Shown here: positions 27,327-35,043 of the stretch, piece after piece | Position numbering within the stretch: position 1 is the stretch's first letter | Layout of the letters: every line of letters begins with the position of its first letter | NCBI GenBank assembly: GCA_015067495.1 | Contig: SVMI01000001.1 | Location: forward strand, 434,001-498,000 | Origin: Oscillospiraceae bacterium | Lineage (GTDB): Bacteria; Bacillota; Clostridia; Oscillospirales; Oscillospiraceae | DNA length: 64,000 nt | Direction: 5' to 3' | Notes under the pieces: model-generated | Databases searched by the model: none | What the model was told of the DNA's origin: nothing | The model's input: the letters and a program-made list of their open reading frames with translations, nothing else | Translations under genes and position numbers: made by a program

Positions 27327-28343
27327 TTGCCGAATTTTTACACTGCGGAAGCGGTTAAGGAAAAGCCGTTTCTATTCATCAGCTACAGTCATGAAGATAA
27401 GACATTGACCGCCGAAATGGCAAGATTTTTGCTGGACAGCGGTGTGCGGCTGTGGTACGACACGGGACTCGCCGCCGGTGATCCGTGGGCAGATGTGGTC
27501 AAGGATCTGATCGAGGACGCCAACTGCCGCGGCATCATTTTTGTGTGCAGCCCGGCATCCTACGTCAGCCAGAATGTCCATGAGGAGCGCGCACTGGCGC
27601 TGAAGGTTCAGCAGGAGCGGGGCGCGGACAAGTACCCCTTTTTCATTGTCAACGTCTGTGAAAGCAGTGCATCCGGGTCTTACATGAGCCTGCTGCAGAA
27701 GACCTTTGAGATGGATTTCGGAGGTCAGATCAATAAGCTTTTCCCCATCAAGCACCTCTACACCCTGATGAAGATCATCGGCCCTGACCCGCTGTGTATC
27801 ATGACGGCAGGGGAGCGGTGGCATACAGAGCTTTTTGAGGAAGGCATCCGGCGCAAGGCACTGGAAACTGTGGACAGAGGTGCTGCCGCCGAGGAGAAGA
27901 TCCAGAAGAACTCCGCCTTCAGCGGTGCGATCCTGACCTTTGGCAGCTATAACGGCACGCCGCTGAAATGGCAGCTTGTTTACCGGGAGGGCGAAAACGG
28001 CGTATTCCTCTTGCAATCGCTGCTGCCTGCCGCCTACGGTGAGGGCTTGGAGCAATGGTTGAAGCAGGAATTTCGCAGCACTGCCTTCGCCCCGGAAGAA
28101 GCAAAGCTGATCCGTCAGCTGCGGCTGCTGCTGCAGAAGGAGACCCAGAAGCTTACGGCGGATCAGCTGAAAGCGGATGCCGCATGGTGGCTGGGCGACT
28201 GCACCGGCTCCCGTCAGGCGGAGGTCAAGGCGGAAGGCGTCGTCAGCGCGCTGCGGCAGGTCAATCACCGCTTCCAGCGCGGCGTTCGTCCCGTGATGAT
28301 CCTCAATTTGGAAGTTGCAGAACAGTTAATGAATAAAAGCTAA
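27327..28343 (+). CDS. TIR-domain protein with C-terminal accessory domain
   Basis: 338 aa. The N-terminal 140 residues are a bacterial TIR domain: FLFISYSHED at strand A, VRLWYDTGLAAGDPW (BB loop region), GIIFVCSPASYVS, then NVHEERALAL, where Glu87 falls at the usual NADase catalytic glutamate. Many such domains cleave NAD or make cyclic ADP-ribose signals in defence. The C-terminal half contains ILTFGSYNGTPLKWQLV, resembling the small domain DUF6273, followed by helical segments. The start is TTG with a strong AAGGAGG at 27313-27319; no alternative ATG keeps the domain whole. It is the second gene of operon A, 12 bases before the next. Confidence 0.85.
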   Translation: MPNFYTAEAVKEKPFLFISYSHEDKTLTAEMARFLLDSGVRLWYDTGLAAGDPWADVVKDLIEDANCRGIIFVCSPASYVSQNVHEERALALKVQQERGADKYPFFIVNVCESSASGSYMSLLQKTFEMDFGGQINKLFPIKHLYTLMKIIGPDPLCIMTAGERWHTELFEEGIRRKALETVDRGAAAEEKIQKNSAFSGAILTFGSYNGTPLKWQLVYREGENGVFLLQSLLPAAYGEGLEQWLKQEFRSTAFAPEEAKLIRQLRLLLQKETQKLTADQLKADAAWWLGDCTGSRQAEVKAEGVVSALRQVNHRFQRGVRPVMILNLEVAEQLMNKS

Positions 28344-28355
28344 GGAGAGATGGAT

Positions 28356-30587
28356 ATGAACATTGATTTTAACAGCATCAGCATCGAACCGATCGTAGGC
28401 GCATCCGCGGCTACATCCCAAGAAGATGTCTTTTCCTTTGACAGATATGAGGACAGAAAAAGCGTTGCTGCCAAAATTCTGGCGGAGCTGAACAACCGCT
28501 TTGTTACCATCAAGCGCGACGGCAAGCCCAAAAGCGGTTTCTGTATGGAGGACGGCTCCCGTCAGATCGGTCTGCTGTCCCAGTGCCACTCCCTGCAGTC
28601 CATGGTTTCTCTGGCGCAGGATTTCGGTCTGGACTTCACCCAGCCGGATATCGTCCCCAAGCAGAAGGGTACCATCCGTGAGCTGATGGATATCATCATC
28701 GAGGACGTTCTGGAGACGGTCTGTATCGTCGATCCCGAGGATGAGGACAAGGGTGAGCATCGGTTCGACAATGCCAAGGGCTACGTTTTCGATACCTCTC
28801 CTTACAATTCCTCCTGCTTTTCGGAAAAATATTCTGACGTCAACTCCATCACTTGGGTCATTACCTCCTTCCTTTTGATCCTGCGTCACCACGCTGCGAT
28901 CCATGAGGTCTGTAAGTGGGAGAAGGCACTGGTCAATGTTATCCGTTACGGACTTCAGTATCTGATCGACGCCTTTATCGAGGGCGAAGAGGGCAAAAAG
29001 TACGAATATCTGGAGCAGGGCTGGAACTTCACCAAAAATTGCATCGAGCCTTCTCTGTACTTCTCCTACACCGTCTGCGAATGCTATCTGGATGTGTTTG
29101 AAACCTTCAAGCCCTTCCTGGAGTATCTGCATGCGGTGCGCAACCATGAGCAGTATTTCACCCCCATCAATGCCGATCAGGCTGCGAAGTTTGAGGCGGA
29201 GAAGCAGGATTACGAAAAGCAGCGCAACCGCCATGTGGACGAGAGCAAGCGCGAAGCCCGCTACGATGAGTACAACGAGCTGGCACGTATTTACCGCCTG
29301 ATCAACGGCATCGATGACCGGGACGATCTGACCATCGACGGCACGCTCTACGGTCAGCTGGAAGAAAAATGCAAGCGCGTCGCAAAGCGCGTTTGGGATC
29401 TGACCAAAAAGGAACTGGCGGAAAAGTTCTACTACAACGACCTGCAGAACACCGTCACCGAGCAGGAGATCCGCATGAGTACCACCAGTGACGTGCTGTT
29501 CAACACCGTTTACATTGTTAACATCATGCTCTGCTCCGGTCTGGATGAGACCATCGAGCTGGAACGCAACAGATACCTCCATCTGGGTGAGGCTCTGAAC
29601 GCAGAAAAGAGCCAGCAGGACTATGACAACCTGCTGGAAAGCTGCATGCTGACTGTCCAGAAGGCATTCCGTACTTACGACAGTCTGAAAAATGCAGGCA
29701 AGGAGTACATTGTTGACCAGTTCCTCGTTGGCTTTAACGAGAATTTTGACGGTCACGAGGTGGCGATCAGCGAGCTTAGAAAGCTGCGTATGCGTACCTT
29801 CTCCCTGCTGCCTCTGCTGATCCACACCAACAACAAGGTTTGTGAATATCTGGTCAAGTATCCCCACTACAACATGGGCAAGTACCACCAGCTGATCCTT
29901 GACAACCGTCTGGTGGACAAGGACGGTGAGAAGCGCTGGATCTGGGAGCGGGACGGCTTCTTCAGCGGAAGTAACTATTACTTCGTGCTGGCTCTGAAGG
30001 GCTTCTATGAGTACTATGAAAAGTACGAGCAGCGCCATATCGAGATCGGCAAGGATAATGCCGCCCGTGAGCAGCGCATCCGTGACAGACATGAGCAGAA
30101 GCTCAGAAGCCCCGAGGGTGCCATCGGCAAGCTGCAGAACGCCAACAAGGAGCAGAGAGAAGAGCTTCTGCAAAAGGATGAGCGGATCGCCCAGCTGGAA
30201 GCAGAACTGAGAAATGTGCAGCGTCCCATCGAAGACGCGGTGCGCGGTGTCGTTGCCGATGTGATGCAGGAGCAGTTTGCACCCATGTTTGCCGAGATGA
30301 TGGCGCAGGCGGTCAAGGTGCTGACACTGAACGTGGCGGACGAGACCGCAGACGATGCAGAAGGTACCTACGGAAAGATCAACAGCTCCCTGCATGAGCT
30401 GCTCGTGGCACTGATGATCAGCCGCTTTGCACAGCGCACCAAGGGCATCGTCAAGACACCTGCCCAATACGAAGAGCTGAAAAAGCAGGTGGATGCCGAC
30501 TTTATCAGTACGATTGTTGCATACGTCACCAACCTCAGCGATGCCAGCGATGGCAAGAGCGAGCTGCTCAAGCTGCTGCGCGTATAA
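28356..30587 (+). CDS. Large uncharacterised cytoplasmic protein (743 aa), operon A
   Basis: Not recognised. No signal peptide or membrane helix. The first about 550 residues look all-alpha, with repeated acidic/aromatic helices. Residues about 290-330 (EAEKQDYEKQRNRHVDES) and about 565-635 (REQRIRDRHEQ, REELLQKDERIAQLEAEL) look like coiled coils. The final about 100 residues form another helical unit. The ribosome site AAGGAG lies 8 bases before the ATG at 28356 but only 2 before an upstream ATG at 28350. Placement between TIR and ParA genes suggests a scaffold or adaptor within the system; that is inference only. Confidence 0.72.
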   Translation: MNIDFNSISIEPIVGASAATSQEDVFSFDRYEDRKSVAAKILAELNNRFVTIKRDGKPKSGFCMEDGSRQIGLLSQCHSLQSMVSLAQDFGLDFTQPDIVPKQKGTIRELMDIIIEDVLETVCIVDPEDEDKGEHRFDNAKGYVFDTSPYNSSCFSEKYSDVNSITWVITSFLLILRHHAAIHEVCKWEKALVNVIRYGLQYLIDAFIEGEEGKKYEYLEQGWNFTKNCIEPSLYFSYTVCECYLDVFETFKPFLEYLHAVRNHEQYFTPINADQAAKFEAEKQDYEKQRNRHVDESKREARYDEYNELARIYRLINGIDDRDDLTIDGTLYGQLEEKCKRVAKRVWDLTKKELAEKFYYNDLQNTVTEQEIRMSTTSDVLFNTVYIVNIMLCSGLDETIELERNRYLHLGEALNAEKSQQDYDNLLESCMLTVQKAFRTYDSLKNAGKEYIVDQFLVGFNENFDGHEVAISELRKLRMRTFSLLPLLIHTNNKVCEYLVKYPHYNMGKYHQLILDNRLVDKDGEKRWIWERDGFFSGSNYYFVLALKGFYEYYEKYEQRHIEIGKDNAAREQRIRDRHEQKLRSPEGAIGKLQNANKEQREELLQKDERIAQLEAELRNVQRPIEDAVRGVVADVMQEQFAPMFAEMMAQAVKVLTLNVADETADDAEGTYGKINSSLHELLVALMISRFAQRTKGIVKTPAQYEELKKQVDADFISTIVAYVTNLSDASDGKSELLKLLRV

Positions 30588-30614
30588 AATCCACATCTAC
30601 AACAGGAGGATATT

Positions 30615-31535
30615 ATGGCTACAAAAGTTATTTCTTTCTTTTCCTACAAAGGCGGTGCGGGTCGTACGACCCTGCTCTACAACTGCCTTCCCTTGCTGCT
30701 GAATGAGCATATCAAGCCCACAAAGGAAGCTCCCGTTGTCCTTGTGGACATGGATATTGACAGCTGCGGTCTTTCTTATCTGCTGGGCGTTCAGGCGGAT
30801 CAGATCCACGAGGATGCCTGCGTGCAGTATGTCCTTTCCAATGGCGTCGATCCCAACAAGTCCCGGGTTGAGGATTACCCCATCATGAAGAAGCTGATCC
30901 CGGTGGGCAACCCGCTGGGCTATGCCGACAATGAGGCAGTTTTGTTCCTGCCTGCCAAGGATAACCGTAACGTCAAGGCGGAAAACCGCTCCAATTATGA
31001 CGACGATAACTTCGAAAAGCACATGGAAAGCTTTGTTGATGCCTGCAAAAAGTGTAATCTGCCGGCAGTGATCATGGACTCTGCCGTGGGTAATCAGGTC
31101 ACAGCGCTGGTGGCAAACCATCTTTCCAAGCTGATCGTCTGCTGTATGCGTCCGACCATCCAGTTTGTTGAGGGTACTGCCCGTTATCTGCAGACCCAGG
31201 ACAGCGATAATGCAACTGTTACCGGCTACAGAAACTGCATTCTGGTTCCCAACGTGGTCCCGCAGGGTGAGGTCGTGATCGACAACCTGAAGTACCCCAG
31301 CTATGCCATCAAGCGCTTCTATCAGATCTTCAGCGATTTCATCGAAGACCGCGACGAGATGGAGGACTGGCAGTACAATACAGAGATGCTGGACGGCGAT
31401 ACCTTCGGTATCCCCGCTGTCCCCAGCTTTATGTGGCGTGAAGGTCAGCTGTATACCCAAAAAGTCCTTGATGACAATGAAAAGCTCGCACTGGAGTGCT
31501 ACCGCAAGCTGGCAGGCATCATCGCAAAACTCTGA
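30615..31535 (+). CDS. ParA/MinD-like P-loop ATPase with variant Walker A
   Basis: 306 aa. A deviant Walker A stands at the N-terminus, YKGGAGRTT: the signature lysine Lys12 is present, but Arg17 replaces the usual P-loop lysine. VVLVDMDIDSCGLS follows (Walker A' type aspartate), then VIMDSAVG as Walker B and an LIVCCMRPT strand. ParA/MinD proteins form ATP-dependent dimers on DNA or membranes and place partner complexes in the cell. Close fit to MinD is lacking, and the 306-aa length with a long insertion after strand 2 is unusual. AGGAGG precedes the ATG. It is fourth in operon A and may position the tubulin-like or membrane partners. Confidence 0.85.
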   Translation: MATKVISFFSYKGGAGRTTLLYNCLPLLLNEHIKPTKEAPVVLVDMDIDSCGLSYLLGVQADQIHEDACVQYVLSNGVDPNKSRVEDYPIMKKLIPVGNPLGYADNEAVLFLPAKDNRNVKAENRSNYDDDNFEKHMESFVDACKKCNLPAVIMDSAVGNQVTALVANHLSKLIVCCMRPTIQFVEGTARYLQTQDSDNATVTGYRNCILVPNVVPQGEVVIDNLKYPSYAIKRFYQIFSDFIEDRDEMEDWQYNTEMLDGDTFGIPAVPSFMWREGQLYTQKVLDDNEKLALECYRKLAGIIAKL

Positions 31536-31556
31536 TTGTCCCAAGGAGGCGCAATT

Positions 31557-33917
31557 ATGACAATGGATGTTCCCAATTTCAAAGAGGAACTGAAGCTAAA
31601 GCGGAAAGCGTTAGTGAGAGTCTTCAATCGTGAGATCACCGACCCCAACATCCGAAAGTTCATTTTCAATAAGGATGTGGAAAATGAAGGCGATCTGCTG
31701 GAGTGCCTCGTGGATACAAAGGCGTATCCCCTTTACTTCAAGAATATTCTGGCGCTGTCTTTCTACTATGTCTATGCCTGCTACCGCTACGATCTGGATA
31801 ACAAGGCGGTGGTTTCCAAGGGCGCACGTAATCATGTGGCACTGCGCATCCGCAAATATCTGGATGAGACCCTTTTCATCAATCCCATTACCATGGAGCT
31901 GATGGACTTTGTTCTGGCTGACGTGCAGAATGAGCTGTCCTTCGGTGCCCAGAGCAATCTCAAGCCGATGCTGGGAAGACTGGGCAACTTCGATCAGGGC
32001 TTCAGCTTCCGCCCCATGCTCAAGGTGGTCATCGACTACGAGCGCACCCAGTCCCGCTTTGAAGGCGGCAGACTGGAAATGACCGCGCTGTTTTTGGACA
32101 TCGTGAGCAATCTGACCTTCCTGAAGAATTACTGCCTGCTGGAGGAGACGCCCTGCCAGTTCCGTTTTGTCACCCATCTGTGCAAGGACTATCAGGAGGA
32201 TGACGATACCTACGAGGCAGCACCCTACGACGAGCTGTGGATCGAGCATCTGCTGCTGCGTGCCGATGACCGCTTTTATCGCCTTTACAGCATTGAAAAG
32301 GGTGAAAAGGGCGACGAGCAGAAGCAGCTGATCGTCCGTTTGCGCTATCTGGCGCTGAAGGATGACCGTCCGATGCTGTTTACCGTTCCGCAGGCAGAGG
32401 GCGAGGAGCCCCACCACTTGTCGGATTACGATCCCCGCGACCTCTACGAGTATATCGTTGCCAATGAGCTGGACCCTCATCAACCGATGCGCACAATAGA
32501 TCAGAATACTGTGAGCATCGGTCAAATCCACGCAATTAACTACAAATACCTGAAGCATTTAGCACTGGCGATTTCTGATACGCTCAGCTCCTTCCCGTCG
32601 GGCAGAACGGCGCTGGTTCGCAAGTTCTCCAAGAAATATCCCTACATTTTCGAGCAGCGGGGCAGCGCAAAGGACGTGTCTGACAGCGAGTCCCGCAACG
32701 ATCTTGACTGGGACTCCGTGATCATCATGCTGCTGATCGAGGTCAGCCCCACCAGTGTGCTGGAAACCATCATCCGCACCGATACGGACGATGAAAAGCG
32801 GCTGTTCTGTGCCCTTGGCAGGGATCTTTACAAGCGCGTGTACGAGGCAGAAAGCCTGAGCCTGTTCCGCAGATCCTCTGATGAGATCATTGCCACGGTG
32901 CGTCAGGTGATCAAGACCAAGCTGATCCTCGGCGAAGCAGGCGGCTTCGGCAAGCTGCCCATCGAAAAAATGTACACCAAGCTGTTCCCCCGTGCCGCGG
33001 CGATGCTGCTGCTGTCGCTTCTGAACCATCCTTCGGAGCAGACGCAGGACGAGGGTCTTTCCTATACCGGCAACCTCAGCCACAACATCACGTTCCTGAA
33101 AAAGGAGCGGGAGGAGGGCGTTGATCCCGAAAAGACCATCCGCTATGCCAGCATCATTCTGGGCGAGACCCTGAAGCACATTATGTGCTTCTATGCCGGT
33201 CTGGAGGAGTATGGCAAGGAAAAGGCAAAATTCGACACCAAGACCCGCTACCACTTCATCCCCGAGAAGGAGATCCACGACATTCAGAAGAAGCTGAGCA
33301 AGCAATTCCTGAAGGCAGCCGGTGAACAGGCGGAGCAGCTGGCGGCGGATGTGGCTACAAATCCCGCAGAGGTCATGGCACTGCTGAAGCAGTTTGTGGA
33401 TTTCTGCCAGAGATACTCCCAGACCGAGGATGCCGCTGCGTCGAAAAACCTCTCCATCGCGCTGGGTCGCTTTGAGGTGGTGGATACCAGCCGCTTTAAG
33501 GCACTGGCACGTAAGCTGAAGGAAGCCTCCACCCAGAACACCCGGGAGAGTGCCGTCAAGTGGGTGGATATCACGCTGGATATTCTGGAGTTCTTCAAAA
33601 CCGGCAGCACACCCGATGTCCACATGGAGGGCGACCTGCTCAATGCGGTGTATCCCTTTACAGCTGTGTTTAACAAGGGACGCGAGAATCCCGACGGCTA
33701 TAAGACCATCACCTTCTCGTTGAACATCGATCCCGATGACGAGGATAAGGGTCATGAGATCAACGTTCTTTCCGAGTTCCGTTACGACCACAACGAGGTG
33801 TACTACTGCCTGCCCAATGTGATCCGTTCCAACTTTAAGTGGTGGATCGACCCGGTGCTGATCAGCTTCCGTGACTTCAACCGCATTTTTGAGGACATTC
33901 GCAAGGAGGAAGACTGA
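31557..33917 (+). CDS. Large uncharacterised cytoplasmic protein (786 aa), operon A
   Basis: Not recognised. Soluble, largely helical, without signal peptide, membrane helices or a visible catalytic motif. It ends in a beta-rich part (about residues 685-775: NAVYPFTAVFN, KTITFSLNIDPDDEDKG, EVYYCLPNV). The size, acidic/helical character and position are like those of the 743-aa neighbour two genes upstream. The start ATG follows AAGGAGG (31543-31549) by 7 bases; an earlier TTG at 31536 is not supported. Its stop overlaps the start of the AdoMetDC-like gene, so the two are translationally coupled. Confidence 0.72.
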   Translation: MTMDVPNFKEELKLKRKALVRVFNREITDPNIRKFIFNKDVENEGDLLECLVDTKAYPLYFKNILALSFYYVYACYRYDLDNKAVVSKGARNHVALRIRKYLDETLFINPITMELMDFVLADVQNELSFGAQSNLKPMLGRLGNFDQGFSFRPMLKVVIDYERTQSRFEGGRLEMTALFLDIVSNLTFLKNYCLLEETPCQFRFVTHLCKDYQEDDDTYEAAPYDELWIEHLLLRADDRFYRLYSIEKGEKGDEQKQLIVRLRYLALKDDRPMLFTVPQAEGEEPHHLSDYDPRDLYEYIVANELDPHQPMRTIDQNTVSIGQIHAINYKYLKHLALAISDTLSSFPSGRTALVRKFSKKYPYIFEQRGSAKDVSDSESRNDLDWDSVIIMLLIEVSPTSVLETIIRTDTDDEKRLFCALGRDLYKRVYEAESLSLFRRSSDEIIATVRQVIKTKLILGEAGGFGKLPIEKMYTKLFPRAAAMLLLSLLNHPSEQTQDEGLSYTGNLSHNITFLKKEREEGVDPEKTIRYASIILGETLKHIMCFYAGLEEYGKEKAKFDTKTRYHFIPEKEIHDIQKKLSKQFLKAAGEQAEQLAADVATNPAEVMALLKQFVDFCQRYSQTEDAAASKNLSIALGRFEVVDTSRFKALARKLKEASTQNTRESAVKWVDITLDILEFFKTGSTPDVHMEGDLLNAVYPFTAVFNKGRENPDGYKTITFSLNIDPDDEDKGHEINVLSEFRYDHNEVYYCLPNVIRSNFKWWIDPVLISFRDFNRIFEDIRKEED

Positions 33918-34735
33918 TGCAGGCGATCCGACACTTTATGCTGGACGCTTACGACTGCAACTTTGAGCAGGCGAACAGCGTCATGGTCATCAACAATCTG
34001 CTGGTGTCTTTGGCAGACGGACTGAACATGCATCCGATCATGCCGCCCTACATTCTGCCCTATTACTACTGCGACGAAACGGAAGACGGCGGCATCAGTG
34101 CGTTCCTGATCTGCGAGAACGGCTCTCACATCACGGTGCATACCTTCCCGTACCGCTACTGCTACTTCATCGATGTCCTGACGGACAAGTTCTTTGAAGA
34201 GGAGCGGGCAAAGGAGCTGATCCAGCGGCAGATCTATGCCAAAAATATGCAGTGCATGCTCACGGATCGCCGGGACGATGCACAGCTGGATGAGAATCTC
34301 AACAGCTCCACGGATTTCGGCCCTCACTACATGATCACCATCGAGAATCTGGATGCCACCATGGAGAGTATCTTCAAGTGGCTGGATTGCATCGCGCCCA
34401 AGATCAATATGCTGCCCATCTCCCGTCCCTACGTGATCTTCGACAATGTGGAAAACCCGGACTTCATTTCCGGCATTCTGGTGGTGGCGCAGAGCCACAT
34501 CGCCTTCCACTATTCCATCGCGGAGCGGGCTGCCAATGTGGATATTTTCTCCTGCAGCTTTTTGGACGACGGCGTGGTGGAGAGCATCATAGAGCAGTCC
34601 TTTGGTGAGGATGTGCGCCTGCGCCTGCATGCCCGTGGCAGCAAGCACAAGCACAATATCCGCTACACCGAGAAGAACAACTACAACATCCGCATCAACA
34701 AGGCATGGCAGGATAACATCTACAAGGAAACCTGA
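33917..34735 (+). CDS. Tandem-duplicated S-adenosylmethionine decarboxylase-like protein
   Basis: 272 aa built of two copies of an AdoMet-decarboxylase-like unit. Copy 1 has GISAFLICENGSHITVHTFP with Ser70, His71 and His75; copy 2 has VVAQSHIAFHYSIAE with Ser193, His194 and His198, then VDIFSC with Cys213. In bacterial SpeD the self-cleavage serine, a histidine 5 residues on and a cysteine 20 residues on form the active site; copy 2 keeps all three spacings, copy 1 has Asp90 instead of the cysteine. Classical SpeD makes decarboxylated AdoMet for spermidine. No other polyamine gene is near, so a different role is likely. It is the last gene of operon A, ATG overlapping the previous stop. Confidence 0.75.
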   Translation: MQAIRHFMLDAYDCNFEQANSVMVINNLLVSLADGLNMHPIMPPYILPYYYCDETEDGGISAFLICENGSHITVHTFPYRYCYFIDVLTDKFFEEERAKELIQRQIYAKNMQCMLTDRRDDAQLDENLNSSTDFGPHYMITIENLDATMESIFKWLDCIAPKINMLPISRPYVIFDNVENPDFISGILVVAQSHIAFHYSIAERAANVDIFSCSFLDDGVVESIIEQSFGEDVRLRLHARGSKHKHNIRYTEKNNYNIRINKAWQDNIYKET

Positions 34736-34744
34736 ACACATTGC

Positions 34745-34774
34745 AAAGCACCACCCACCCGGGTGGTGCTTTTT
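34745..34774 (+). terminator. Rho-independent terminator ending operon A
   Basis: AAAGCACCACCC / GGGTGGTGCTTT stem with ACCC loop and a run of five T. Confidence 0.92.
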
Positions 34775-34812
34775 GTGATTTCCCACAGAATGTGTAAGGA
34801 TCCGGGTTCTTC

Positions 34813-34841
34813 TTGTCAAAACCTTATTTTCATGCTATAAT
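34813..34841 (+). promoter_or_regulatory. Promoter of the secreted PPC-type protein gene
   Basis: TTGTCA, 17 bp, TATAAT with TGC before the -10. It closely resembles the promoter at 53060-53088, including flanking bases (TTGTCAAA ... TGCTATAATAT ... GAAGAT). Confidence 0.85.
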
Positions 34842-34875
34842 ATTAATGAAGATTTACCGAAAGGAGGGCTGCGCC

Positions 34876-34944
34876 ATGCTGCAAAATCGAAGAATTTGGA
34901 GGACACGACTCAAAATCAGCATATTTGGCGTATGGCCCGCGTAA
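34876..34944 (+). CDS. Possible 22-aa leader peptide
   Basis: A very strong ribosome site (AAAGGAGGG, 34860-34868) lies 7 bases before an ATG that opens a 22-codon frame rich in Arg and Ile and ending WPA. It sits in the roughly 200-base leader between the promoter and the secreted-protein gene, and its stop falls in a stem-loop (34928-34956). It could be a regulatory leader peptide or only an unproductive start site. Confidence 0.35.
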   Translation: MLQNRRIWRTRLKISIFGVWPA

Positions 34945-34956
34945 CAGGTCATACGC
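34928..34956 (+). other. Stem-loop in the leader of the secreted protein gene
   Basis: GCGTATG at 34928-34934 pairs perfectly with CATACGC at 34950-34956. The stop codon of the short leader frame lies in the loop, a geometry seen in translation-coupled leaders. Confidence 0.4.
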
Positions 34957-35043
34957 AACCCCCATTCTTCTGTGTTTCCCTTGTGCAAATATACAGTAGA
35001 TTTACACAACTCAAACATGATTTAGGATCTATGGAGGTTACAT

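Noticed and set aside
28326-30596. 756-aa open frame on the minus strand
   Set aside because: Antisense shadow of the 743-aa gene of operon A, without ribosome site or domain.
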